Source of the DNA: JAMOBE01 sp039908285
GTDB lineage: Bacteria; Pseudomonadota; Alphaproteobacteria; Rhodospirillales; Rhodospirillaceae
Direction: 5' to 3'
DNA: 25,844 bases
NCBI GenBank assembly: GCA_039908285.1
Contig: JAMOBE010000051.1
Coordinates: 1-25,844 of the forward strand
Position numbers and translations under genes: made by a program. Under the pieces are notes generated by a model, which saw only the letters and a program-made list of their open reading frames with translations, was not told the DNA's origin and searched no databases. Below, in pieces: positions 1-8,742 of this stretch. Positions within the stretch are counted from its first letter, which is position 1; every line of letters starts with the position of its first letter.

Positions 1-51
1 GATCTGGGAAGGCCACCAACCGGTTACAAACCGGCACGCCAAGAAGGAAAT

Positions 52-264
52 TCAACTAACAGGCGGTGGTTTGGCCGGCCGGCGAGATGAGCGATTCCAT
101 TCCCGGCGTCGAGGAGGCTGATAATGGCCGTGCACGAAGACATCGAAGGGCCCAAGTGGCGTCGCCGGCGCCGGTCCCACGGACGCATGCTGCGCCGCCG
201 CCGGAGCGGCCATGGCCCCGGTGAACAGAGCACACACCAGCATGCAATAATGCCGCGCCTTCAT
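52..264 (-). CDS. Possible small secreted protein (70 aa)
   Basis: I do not recognise this protein. The N-terminus (MKARHYCMLVCALF, then an alanine-rich stretch ending AAPAAAQ) looks like a Sec signal peptide with a likely cut after about residue 23. The remaining 47 residues are Pro/Arg-rich with no known motif. The start at 264 is chosen over an upstream ATG at 288 because a run of G (GTGGGGGG) lies just upstream as a ribosome-binding site and because the signal peptide begins there. Seventeen bases past the stop, positions 20-34 form a 6-bp stem (CCGGTT/AACCGG), a weak terminator candidate. Insertion of repeat copy A lies only about 20 bases upstream, so the gene may have lost its promoter. 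It could also be a chance open frame in GC-rich DNA. Confidence 0.4.
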   Translation of the reverse strand: MKARHYCMLVCALFTGAMAAPAAAQHASVGPAPATPLGPFDVFVHGHYQPPRRREWNRSSRRPAKPPPVS

Positions 265-292
265 CGTGCCCCCCACTTCATTACGCAAGCCC

Positions 293-476
293 AGGGCAAT
301 CGGGTGAACCTACCAAAAGCCCTCTCCCCCCCCTTCAGGGGGGAGAGGGTTGGGTGAGGGGGGCGCGAAGTTCCCGAAATGGTGCCGGTTGCCCCCCTCA
401 CCCCGGCCCTCTCCCCCCGGAAGAGGGGGGAGAGGGAGTGAAGATGGCGGCTTTCACTCCTTCACCCGATTGCCCT
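293..476 (+). repeat. Palindromic repeat element, copy A, with flanking direct repeats
   Basis: The outer arms AGGGCAATCGGGTGAA (293-308) and its exact complement (461-476) match at 16 of 16 positions. Inside lie two strong hairpins built on CCCTCTCCCCC/GGGGGAGAGGG, at 320-349 and about 409-437, joined by a conserved linker containing GGTTGGGTGAGGGG and CCGAAATGGTGCCGGTTG. The 10-mer ACGCAAGCCC occurs directly at 283-292, touching the left arm, and again at 479-488, two bases beyond the right arm. This is what a target-site duplication would look like. Related copies lie at 8548-8739, 14617-14808, 15523-15616, 17369-17581 and 22213-22334. Confidence 0.85.
312..349 (-). terminator. Probable intrinsic terminator of the dnaK-dnaJ operon
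   Basis: Read on the minus strand, a perfect 12-bp GC-rich stem (arms 338-349 and 320-331, 6-base loop) is followed by GCTTTT. It lies about 140 bases past the dnaJ stop and is the left hairpin of repeat copy A. The U-tract is short (four), so the terminator may be only moderately efficient. Confidence 0.5.
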
Positions 477-487
477 GCACGCAAGCC

Positions 488-1636
488 CTAGTCCTTCAGA
501 TCCTCCCACAACTCCTTGACCTTCTGGAAGAATCCGGACGATTCCGGGTTCTGGGTCTTCTCGTCGCCCGCCTTTTCGAACTCGCGCAACAGCTCTTCCT
601 GGCGGCGGGTAAGGTTGACGGGGGTCTCGATCTGGGCCTGGACGAACATGTCGCCGCGCGCCGGCGAGCGCAGGACGCTCATGCCCTTGGCCTTGAGGCG
701 GAACTGGTGACCGGTCTGAGTCCCCGGAGGAATGGTCACCTTGGCCCGCGAGCCCTCGATGGTGGGGACGTCGACGGCGCCCCCCAGCGCCGCCGTCACC
801 ATCGAAATCGGCACCCGGCAATGGACGTTGGCGCCGTCGCGCTGGAACAGCCGGTGCGCCCGGATCGACAGGAAGATGTAGAGATCCCCCGCCGGCGCCC
901 CGCGCATGCCGGCCTCGCCCTCGCCGGAGAGGCGGATGCGGGTGCCGTCCTCGACACCGGCCGGGATGGACACCTGAAGCACCTTTTCCCGCTGCACGCG
1001 GCCGCCGCCGCCGCAGGACCGGCAGGGGTTCTTGATCACCCGCCCCTGCCCCTGGCAGGTGGGGCAGGTGCGCTCGATGGTGAAGAAGCCCTGCTGCGCC
1101 CGCACCTTGCCGGCGCCGCTGCACATGCCGCAGGTGGTGGGCGCCGAGCCGGCGGCGGCCCCGGTTCCCTTGCACGTATCGCAGACCACCGAGGTCGGCA
1201 CCTTGATCTCGGCGGCACGGCCGGAAAAAGCCTCCTCCAGCGAAATTTCCATGTTGTAGCGGAGATCGGCGCCCCGCATCGCCCCGCCGCCGCCCCGTCG
1301 GGCGCCGCCGAAGTCCCCGAACATCTCGTCGAAGATGTCGGCGAAGCCCGAGGCGAAGTGGAAGTCGAAGCCGCCGGCTCCGGGGCCGCCGGGCCGCCCC
1401 CCCCCTCCCTGCTCGAACGCCGCGTGGCCGAAGCGATCGTAGGCCGCCCGCTTCTGGTCGTCCTTCAGGACCTCGTAGGCCTCGTTCAGTTCCTTGAACT
1501 TCTGCTCGGCCGTCTTGTCCCCGGGGTTGCGGTCGGGGTGGTACTGCATGGCCATCTTGCGATAGGCCTTTTTCATATCGTCGGCGCTGGACCCCTTGGC
1601 GACACCCAGGGTTTCGTAATAGTCCCGCTTGCTCAT
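488..1636 (-). CDS. dnaJ: Chaperone protein DnaJ (Hsp40), 382 aa
   Basis: This co-chaperone delivers unfolded proteins to DnaK and stimulates its ATPase in the cytoplasm. All DnaJ type I parts are present in order: the J-domain with HPD at residues 33-35, a Gly/Phe-rich linker (about 76-118), and a zinc-binding region with four CxxCxGxG motifs at about 152-159 (CDTCKGTG), 169-176 (CGMCSGAG), 191-198 (CPTCQGQG) and 205-212 (CRSCGGGG). The C-terminal substrate-binding and dimerisation region runs to about residue 350. The length is normal for the family. The gene follows dnaK on the same strand after 91 bp containing a long hairpin, so the two are very likely co-transcribed. The stop codon touches the right-hand direct repeat of element copy A. 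Confidence 0.97.
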   Translation of the reverse strand: MSKRDYYETLGVAKGSSADDMKKAYRKMAMQYHPDRNPGDKTAEQKFKELNEAYEVLKDDQKRAAYDRFGHAAFEQGGGGRPGGPGAGGFDFHFASGFADIFDEMFGDFGGARRGGGGAMRGADLRYNMEISLEEAFSGRAAEIKVPTSVVCDTCKGTGAAAGSAPTTCGMCSGAGKVRAQQGFFTIERTCPTCQGQGRVIKNPCRSCGGGGRVQREKVLQVSIPAGVEDGTRIRLSGEGEAGMRGAPAGDLYIFLSIRAHRLFQRDGANVHCRVPISMVTAALGGAVDVPTIEGSRAKVTIPPGTQTGHQFRLKAKGMSVLRSPARGDMFVQAQIETPVNLTRRQEELLREFEKAGDEKTQNPESSGFFQKVKELWEDLKD

Positions 1637-1652
1637 GACACAGGTCCGATCA

Positions 1653-1695
1653 GGCCGGCGGCCACGGCGGGGAGGTCATCCCCGCCGCGCCGGCC
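1653..1695 (-). promoter_or_regulatory. Long hairpin in the dnaK-dnaJ spacer
   Basis: GGCCGGCG (1653-1660) pairs with CGCCGGCC (1688-1695), and CGGCGGGGA (1665-1673) pairs with TCCCCGCCG (1679-1687). Together they give 17 base pairs with a 4-base bulge (GCCA) and a 5-base loop. No T-run follows on the minus strand, so a partial attenuator or an RNA-processing and stability element fits better than a full terminator. Confidence 0.7.
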
Positions 1696-1727
1696 GGATC
1701 CAGGGGTTCGATTGACGATGGTCACCG

Positions 1728-3659
<1,932 letters not shown>

Positions 3660-3775
3660 ATGCGCCCTCTATCCTCTTGGCAGAACCGCGTGGCCTCAGC
3701 CGGCACCACGCCGATTCCCCGGAAAACCGATCGAACCCTGTCCGGCGAACCGCCGGCCCGTCAAGTCCTGCGACT

Positions 3776-3804
3776 ATATAAGGGGCGTCGCGAAACCCCG
3801 CAAC
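3776..3804 (-). promoter_or_regulatory. Heat-shock (sigma-32-type) promoter candidate for dnaK
   Basis: On the minus strand GTTG (plus 3801-3804) and CTTATAT followed by AG (plus 3776-3782) are separated by exactly 18 bases. The published alphaproteobacterial heat-shock consensus is CTTG-N17/18-CYTATnT, so only the first base of the -35 deviates. It would start transcription roughly 110 bases upstream of dnaK. No CIRCE-type inverted repeat was seen. Confidence 0.55.
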
Positions 3805-3860
3805 CCGACAGATGACCATCCGCCCCCGACCCGGCGGAAAAACACCCCCCGTTCCATATC

Positions 3861-3893
3861 TTGGACGCGCGGGCAGGATGGAGTATATACTCC
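3861..3893 (+). promoter_or_regulatory. Promoter with 14-bp palindrome upstream of the DUF1178-type gene
   Basis: TTGGAC (3861-3866) and TATATA (3884-3889) are 17 bases apart, a good sigma-70 layout. The -10 is embedded in the perfect palindrome GGAGTATATACTCC (3880-3893), which could be an operator or simply a symmetrical -10. The start codon follows at 3921. Confidence 0.5.
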
Positions 3894-3920
3894 GCCGACG
3901 AACAATCCAGGAGCATCCCG

Positions 3921-4178
3921 ATGATTCACTTCAGCCTGCGCTGTTCCCATGATCACCGCTTCGACGAGTGGTTCATGAACAGCACCGAGTACGAGACCAG
4001 GTCGGCCGCCGGAGAGATCGTCTGTCCGACCTGCGGCGATACCGGGGTGACCAAGGCCATCATGGCGCCGAATCTGGGTGGCGGCACCGGCTCGGCCCCC
4101 GAAATGCCAAGCTGCGGCATGGGTGGTGGCTTCGGTGGCTGCGCCGGGGGCATGTGCGGGCTTGGGCATTCTCACTGA
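3921..4178 (+). CDS. DUF1178-type small zinc-ribbon-like protein (85 aa)
   Basis: The N-terminal 50 residues match the pattern of the DUF1178 family as I know it: MIHFSLRC, then HDHRFDEWF, a linker, and CPTCGDTGVTKAIMAPNL. C8 and the pair CPTC (residues 35-38) could bind a metal as a short zinc ribbon. The family has no established function. This copy is shorter than usual (about 140-150 aa) and ends in a Gly/Met/Cys-rich tail containing CGMGGG, three further cysteines and HSH, which may add a metal site. The start is supported by CAGGAG at 3908-3913. It is divergent from dnaK and stands first in a row of three plus-strand genes. Confidence 0.75.
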   Translation: MIHFSLRCSHDHRFDEWFMNSTEYETRSAAGEIVCPTCGDTGVTKAIMAPNLGGGTGSAPEMPSCGMGGGFGGCAGGMCGLGHSH

Positions 4179-4208
4179 GTCCTTGAGACTCAACGACAAG
4201 GTGTGGCG

Positions 4209-4400
4209 ATGACCGTGTGGAGTGCTGCCAACTGGGTCGTGTCACTGGCCACCGGGGCGGCGGCACTGGTCACCGCCCTGGCCGGACCGGCCTTCGACCG
4301 GCCCGAGCTGGCCGGGCCGGGGGCCGTGGCCGCGGCCATCGGCTGCGCGGTGGTGATCTTCGTCCGGCGGATGCAGGAGAAGCATTCCCCGCGCCCATGA
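4209..4400 (+). CDS. Small two-helix membrane protein (63 aa)
   Basis: I do not recognise a family. There are two hydrophobic segments, about residues 6-25 (ending ALVTALAGP) and 36-52 (GAVAAAIGCAVVIFV), separated by a short charged loop FDRPEL. The protein ends in a positive tail (RRMQEKHSPRP), so both ends are predicted on the same side, probably the cytoplasm. ATG 4209 is preferred over GTG 4203 because AAGGTG lies five bases ahead of it. The stop overlaps the start of the next gene as ATGA (4397-4400), which implies translational coupling with the DUF1848-type protein. Confidence 0.6.
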   Translation: MTVWSAANWVVSLATGAAALVTALAGPAFDRPELAGPGAVAAAIGCAVVIFVRRMQEKHSPRP

Positions 4401-5281
4401 TCATCTCGGCGAGCTACCGGACCGACATCCCCGCCTTTTACGGCGCGTGGTTTCGCCGCAGACTCGAGGCCGGGTTCTGTCGCACCGTCAACCCCTATGG
4501 CGGTCAGGTGTCCCTGGTTCCCCTGACCGGGGCGGAGGTGGACGGGTTCGTCTTCTGGACCCGCAACATCGAGCCGTTCCAGGACACCCTGCGCATGCTC
4601 CGCCGCAGTGATCAACCCTTCGTCGTGCAGTACACCGTCACCGGCTATCCCCGGGCGCTGGAGACCTCGGTGGTGGCGGCCGAGTGCTCCATCGACCTGA
4701 TCCGCGGCCTCGCCGCCGAGTTCGGAAGCCGGTCGGTGGTGTGGCGCTATGACCCGGTGGTGGTCACCTCGCTGACGCCCCCCGAGTGGCACGAGGCCAC
4801 ATTCACCGCCCTGGCCGCCGCCCTGGCCGGCGTGGTGGACGAGGTGGTGGTCTCCATCGCCCACATCTATCGCAAGACCCAGCGCAACATGGACGCCGCC
4901 GCCCGCGCCCATGGCTTCACCTGGCACGATCCCGCGGATGAGGAGAAACGGCACCTCCTGACCCGCCTGGCCGCCATCGCCTCGGCCCATGGGATGCGCC
5001 TGACCCTGTGCGGCCAGGCCGGGCTGCTGGCCCCAGGCGTCACCGCCGCCCGCTGCATCGACGCCGAGCGCCTCTCCGACGTCGCCGGCCGCTTCATCTC
5101 CGCCCGGGCCAGGCCCCACCGTCCCTGCGGCTGCGCCCAGTCCCGCGACATCGGCGACTACGACACCTGCCCGCACGGCTGCGTCTACTGCTACGCCGTG
5201 TCGAGCCGCACCCAGGCCAAACGCGCCTTCGACCTCCACGATCCGGACGCGGAGACGCTGAAAAGCGGAGCAGCGTCATGA
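4397..5281 (+). CDS. DUF1848-type protein with C-terminal CxxxCxxC cluster (294 aa)
   Basis: The sequence fits the DUF1848 family: it starts MIISASYRTDIPAFYG, continues with VDGFVFWTRNIEPF, QYTVTGYPRALE, VVWRYDPVVVT and GMRLTLCGQ, and ends with the cysteine-rich segment CGCAQSRDIG/YDTCPHGCVYC. The alternating beta/alpha character suggests a barrel. C244, C246, C258, C262 and C265 are clustered, and C258-x3-C262-x2-C265 is identical in spacing to the 4Fe-4S motif of radical SAM enzymes, though it lies at the C-terminus rather than the N-terminus. The reaction is unknown. The gene is translationally coupled to the preceding membrane peptide. Ten bases after the stop comes a dispersed repeat (5291-5333). 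Confidence 0.8.
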   Translation: MIISASYRTDIPAFYGAWFRRRLEAGFCRTVNPYGGQVSLVPLTGAEVDGFVFWTRNIEPFQDTLRMLRRSDQPFVVQYTVTGYPRALETSVVAAECSIDLIRGLAAEFGSRSVVWRYDPVVVTSLTPPEWHEATFTALAAALAGVVDEVVVSIAHIYRKTQRNMDAAARAHGFTWHDPADEEKRHLLTRLAAIASAHGMRLTLCGQAGLLAPGVTAARCIDAERLSDVAGRFISARARPHRPCGCAQSRDIGDYDTCPHGCVYCYAVSSRTQAKRAFDLHDPDAETLKSGAAS

Positions 5282-5290
5282 TGACCCTGC

Positions 5291-5333
5291 ATCCGTGTTT
5301 ATCCGTGTTGCGTCTTTTTTTCTAAGCCAGCAC
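5291..5333 (+). repeat. ATCCGTGTT-type dispersed repeat, short copy
   Basis: ATCCGTGTTTATCCGTGTTG is followed by CGTCTTTTTTTCTAAGCCAG and CAC. The same 3' part (TTGCG, C, T-run, AAGCCAGCAC) ends the longer copies at 17239-17303 (minus) and 17649-17713 (plus). This copy has two of the ATCCGTGTT units. The T-run may help termination after the DUF1848-type gene, but no stem precedes it. Confidence 0.8.
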
Positions 5334-5376
5334 GCTGAGGATCGGTTCACGTCATTGGTGCTGTGTCACAGGAATG

Positions 5377-5427
5377 CGCGAGAAAGAAACTTCCCCTCCA
5401 GGATGGTCAGGAAGGTTCTTTCTCGCG
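5377..5427 (-). terminator. Long hairpin downstream of the PEP-CTERM gene
   Basis: The arms CGCGAGAAAGAAACTTCC (5377-5394) and GGAAGGTTCTTTCTCGCG (5410-5427) pair over 18 positions with one mismatch and a 15-base loop. It begins 8 bases past the PEP-CTERM stop on the minus strand. No U-run follows, so it may stop transcription with help from Rho or protect the 3' end of the message. Confidence 0.55.
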
Positions 5428-5434
5428 TAGTAGT

Positions 5435-5716
5435 CTACCGACGACGACGCGCGGCGAGAACGCCGGCCAGGCCAAGACCAAGCAGGCCCAGGGTGCCCGG
5501 TTCCGGCACGGTGGCGTGATTGCCGTTATTGTTGGTGCTGGTGCTGGTGCTGCTCTTGCCGGGACCAGCCACGGCCACGGCCACCGCCGCGCCGGTAGAG
5601 GAAGCGGCAGCGGCGGCGTTGCCGGGCAGGGCAAGCGCCTCGCCCGGGACAAGTGCCAGGGCGAGGCCACCGATGGCGGCCATCGAAAGAAGTGACGTCA
5701 GGTGTGTTCGTTTCAT
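5435..5716 (-). CDS. Small PEP-CTERM sorting-domain protein (93 aa)
   Basis: This is a secreted or surface protein of the exosortase pathway. It has an N-terminal signal peptide (residues 1 to about 29, MKRTHLTSLLSMAAIGG, ending ALA), a short Ala/Ser/Thr/Asn-rich middle (about 30-69), and a C-terminal PEP-CTERM signal: VPEPGT (70-75), a hydrophobic helix (LGLLGLGLAGVLAA) and the basic end RRRR. In known systems an exosortase of the EpsH/Xrt type recognises this tail and links the protein to exopolysaccharide or biofilm production. No exosortase gene is in the window. GGAGG seven bases upstream supports the start. The mature region is very small and low-complexity, which is common in this class. 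Confidence 0.88.
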   Translation of the reverse strand: MKRTHLTSLLSMAAIGGLALALVPGEALALPGNAAAAASSTGAAVAVAVAGPGKSSTSTSTNNNGNHATVPEPGTLGLLGLGLAGVLAARRRR

Positions 5717-5822
5717 TCCAGGTCCTCCGGGGTTTACCACGGTCTCGAGCGCCGGAAGTGAACGTGGGAGCGCATTCACCACGACCGACACTCGGGAACC
5801 AACGCGCCGTGACGAACCGCGG

Positions 5823-5859
5823 TTGCCGGACACCTCCGGGTCGGCCGCGGGTCCGGCAA
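5823..5859. other. 9-bp inverted repeat in the divergent PEP-CTERM/kinase spacer
   Basis: TTGCCGGAC (5823-5831) and GTCCGGCAA (5851-5859) are exact complements separated by 19 bases. The 226-bp spacer (5717-5942) holds the control regions of two divergent genes. I see no convincing -35/-10 pair, so this could be an operator or only a structural coincidence in GC-rich DNA. Confidence 0.35.
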
Positions 5860-5942
5860 GGGATTGAGCACTACTCGGGCGGTCATGGATGCGATAGACT
5901 TGAGGACATGCCGGTCTGGTGCCGGAAGGGGGAACGAATGGC

Positions 5943-8543
5943 ATGATGTCAGTCCCTGCATCAAGCGAAACCCGCAACGGGAGAGCATGCGCACCAACGC
6001 GCGTTCTGCTGATTGATGATGACCAGGCTTATGCTCGTCTCATTACCATCATGCTGAACGAGCATCCGGCAAACCGGTTCGATACCCTCATCGCCCGTCG
6101 TCTGGGCGAGGCGTTGCCGCGACTGCCCGACGTCGACATCGTCCTCCTCGACCTCTCCCTCCCCGACACGACGGGCGTGGACGCCATCGCCGCCGTGCGC
6201 GAGGCCGCCCCGCGTCTGCCCCTGATCGTCCTGACGAGCACCGGGGACGAGGACATGGCGGCGCAGACCCTGCGCCTTGGCTGTCAGGACTACCTGATCA
6301 AGGGCACGGGTGACGGGCAGCTTCTGCGGCGGATGGTCCGCTATGCCATCGAGCGCAAGGCGTCCGAGCTTGCCCTGCAGGAGCGCGAGGCGCGGCTGCG
6401 GCTGATCATGGACAACGTGGTGGATGGAATCATCACCATCGACCAGAACGGCGTCATCCTGTCGGTCAACCGCGCCTGCGAGACCCTGTTCCAGTACTCG
6501 GTCGCCGACCTGGTCGGGTCCAACGTCAGTATCCTCATGGCCGAGCCCGAGGCGTCCGAGCACGACGGCTATCTCGACCGTTACCGCCGCACCCGCGAGG
6601 GCCGCATCATCGGCATCGGCCGCGAAGTCCACGGCCGGCGGCGGGATGGGTCCGTCTTTCCGCTCGATCTTTCGGTCAGCGAGATCGAGGTGGACGGAGG
6701 CCTGCTGTTCACCGGTATCGTCCGCGACATCAGCCAGCGCAAGAGGATCGAGTCCATGGTCATGGCCTCGAAAGTCCTGTTCCAGTCGGTGGTGGACGAA
6801 CAGAGCGAACTGGTCTGCCGCTGGGGCATCGACCTGACCATCATCGTGGTCAACATGGCGTTCGCCGAGTACTTCGCGCGGCAGCCGGCGGAGATGGTGG
6901 GCCATAATCTCGCCGAGTTCCTGAATCTCGACGAGACCAGAAAGCTGAGACGCTACATGGCGCGGCTCTCTCCCGAGCACCCCGTGACCCAGGTCGAACA
7001 GCGGGTGGAGCGCAATGGGACGGTGAAATGGATCTGGTGGCGCACCCGGGGCTTCTTCAGTCGCGGCGGCGAGCTTCTCGAGCTGCAATCGGTCGGGGCC
7101 GACATCACCCTTTTGAAGGAACAGGAACAGCGGCTGCGCGACAGCGAGGAGCACCTCAGCCGCTACATCCAGGATATCGAGTTCTCGCGCCAGCAGCTCC
7201 AGGAACAGACGGAGCAGATGATCGCCCTCGCCGAACGGTACGCCGCGGAAAAGGAGCGGGCCGAGGCGGCCACCCGCGCCAAGTCCGAGTTCCTCGCCAC
7301 CATGAGCCACGAGATCCGCACCCCCATGGCCGGGGTGCTGGGGGTGACGGACCTGCTGCTCGACACCACCCTCGACGACGAGCAGCGGAAGTTCGCGCGG
7401 CTGATCCAGGAGTCGGGCGGCTCCCTCCTCACCATCCTCAACGACATCCTCGATCTGGCCAAGATGGAGGCCGGCCGGATGGAGATCGAGCACGTGGACC
7501 TCAACATCCACGACCTGGTGGCCGGGGTGGTGAGGCTTTTGCAGCCCAAGGCCGAGGAGAAGAACCTCGAGGTATTCTGCGAGCTTGACCCCGGCCTGCC
7601 GCGCTGGGTCAACGGCGACTCGGTGCGGATTCGCCAGGTGCTGTCCAACCTGCTCGCCAACGCCATCAAGTTCACGGCCAAGGGCAGCGCCACGGTGACG
7701 GCCGGGGCGACACCCACCGCCGATGGCCGGTGGATCCTGCGCTTCGCCGTGACCGACACCGGCATCGGCGTCACCGAGGAGGTGCGGTCGCGGCTGTTCA
7801 CCAAGTTCACCCAGGCCGACTCCTCGACCACCCGCCGCTATGGCGGCACCGGTCTTGGCCTCGCCATCTGCAAGCAGCTCGCCGAACTGATGGGCGGCGC
7901 CATCGGCGTCGACAGCCGTCCGGACCACGGCAGCACCTTCTGGTTCATCGTCGTCTGCGGACATGCCACCGAGCCGGAGGAGGTGGCCGCAACCACGCCG
8001 CAGCGCCTCGAACCCTATGCCGCGCGCAGCCTCCACATCCTGGTGGCCGAGGACAACCACGTGAACCAGCTTCTGATCTTCACCATGCTGGGGCGCCTTG
8101 GCCATCGCATCGAGCTGGTGGAGAACGGCCGGGCGGCGGTCGAAGCCGTACAGCGCTCCACCTTCGACATCGTGCTGATGGATGCCCAGATGCCCGAGAT
8201 GGGCGGTGCCGACGCCACCCGGGCCATCCGCCATCTGCCGGACCCGATCAGGCGAGTGCCGATCATCGGCGTGACCGCCGACGCCATGATCGAGCATCGC
8301 CAGAGCTACCTCGACGCCGGCATGGACGGCTGCGTGGTGAAACCCATCGACCGGGTGAAGCTGATCGAGACCATGGACGCCTGCCTCGGCGAGGCGGTGC
8401 ACGTCTGGCGCATGGAGCCACTGTCGGCTCCGGTGCTGCCCGCTCCCCCGGGAAACGGAGGAAAAGGCGGAGGAGACGACGCGCTCGGCGACTTCCTCCT
8501 GACCCTGCAACGCTTCGCCGACAGGCCACCCGACGACTGTTGA
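5943..8543 (+). CDS. Cytoplasmic hybrid sensor kinase REC-PAS-PAS-HisKA-HATPase-REC (866 aa)
   Basis: The domain order is as follows. An N-terminal receiver (about 20-135) has D70 as likely phospho-acceptor and K120. PAS1 (about 145-268) follows, then PAS2 (about 270-395) and a coiled linker (about 395-447). HisKA carries H456 in ATMSHEIRTP. The ATPase has the N box near N573, DTGIG (605-609) and GGTGLGL. A C-terminal receiver (about 697-815) has D747 and K800. There is no membrane segment, so it senses inside the cell. PAS1 closely resembles the oxygen-sensing PAS of FixL, with H207 in EHDGY, RYRR and IIGIGR, the places where FixL holds its haem. ATG 5943 is chosen because AGGGGGA lies about ten bases upstream; GTG 5919 is possible. 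No Hpt domain or partner regulator is nearby. The next gene is a second kinase. Confidence 0.92.
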   Translation: MMSVPASSETRNGRACAPTRVLLIDDDQAYARLITIMLNEHPANRFDTLIARRLGEALPRLPDVDIVLLDLSLPDTTGVDAIAAVREAAPRLPLIVLTSTGDEDMAAQTLRLGCQDYLIKGTGDGQLLRRMVRYAIERKASELALQEREARLRLIMDNVVDGIITIDQNGVILSVNRACETLFQYSVADLVGSNVSILMAEPEASEHDGYLDRYRRTREGRIIGIGREVHGRRRDGSVFPLDLSVSEIEVDGGLLFTGIVRDISQRKRIESMVMASKVLFQSVVDEQSELVCRWGIDLTIIVVNMAFAEYFARQPAEMVGHNLAEFLNLDETRKLRRYMARLSPEHPVTQVEQRVERNGTVKWIWWRTRGFFSRGGELLELQSVGADITLLKEQEQRLRDSEEHLSRYIQDIEFSRQQLQEQTEQMIALAERYAAEKERAEAATRAKSEFLATMSHEIRTPMAGVLGVTDLLLDTTLDDEQRKFARLIQESGGSLLTILNDILDLAKMEAGRMEIEHVDLNIHDLVAGVVRLLQPKAEEKNLEVFCELDPGLPRWVNGDSVRIRQVLSNLLANAIKFTAKGSATVTAGATPTADGRWILRFAVTDTGIGVTEEVRSRLFTKFTQADSSTTRRYGGTGLGLAICKQLAELMGGAIGVDSRPDHGSTFWFIVVCGHATEPEEVAATTPQRLEPYAARSLHILVAEDNHVNQLLIFTMLGRLGHRIELVENGRAAVEAVQRSTFDIVLMDAQMPEMGGADATRAIRHLPDPIRRVPIIGVTADAMIEHRQSYLDAGMDGCVVKPIDRVKLIETMDACLGEAVHVWRMEPLSAPVLPAPPGNGGKGGGDDALGDFLLTLQRFADRPPDDC

Positions 8544-8547
8544 TGTG

Positions 8548-8739
8548 CTGAGAGGCTGAAAATGTATCGGCGGCATGACCATAAAAAGCCCTCTCCCCCC
8601 TCTTCCGGGGGGAGAGGGTTGGGTGAGGGGGGGGCGAAGCTCCCGAAATGGTGCCGGTTGCCCCACCCCCTCACCCCGGCCCTCTCCCCCTCAAGGGGGA
8701 GAGGGAGTAAGGTTTCCGAGTGCATTTTCAATCTCTGAG
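8548..8739 (+). repeat. Palindromic repeat element, copy B, between two kinase genes
   Basis: The outer arms CTGAGAGGCTGAAAATG (8548-8564) and CATTTTCAATCTCTGAG (8723-8739) are complementary at 14 of 17 positions. The core (8584-8709) has the same two CCCTCTCCCCC hairpins and the same linker as copy A. It starts 5 bases after the stop of the first kinase and ends 3 bases before the start codon of the second, filling the whole gap. Confidence 0.85.
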
Positions 8740-8742
8740 AAA

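Noticed and set aside
5919..5942. GTG start at 5919 for the hybrid kinase
   Set aside because: No ribosome-binding site at the right distance, and it would place AGGGGGA inside the coding part; ATG 5943 fits better.
8401..8543. Hpt domain at the C-terminus of the hybrid kinase
   Set aside because: Only about 50 Pro/Gly-rich residues follow the last receiver, with no HxxKG motif.
5961..8666. Very long open frame on the minus strand opposite the hybrid kinase
   Set aside because: It is a shadow of the kinase gene: GC-rich codons rarely give stops on the opposite strand. Its translation has no recognisable domain and runs through repeat copy B.
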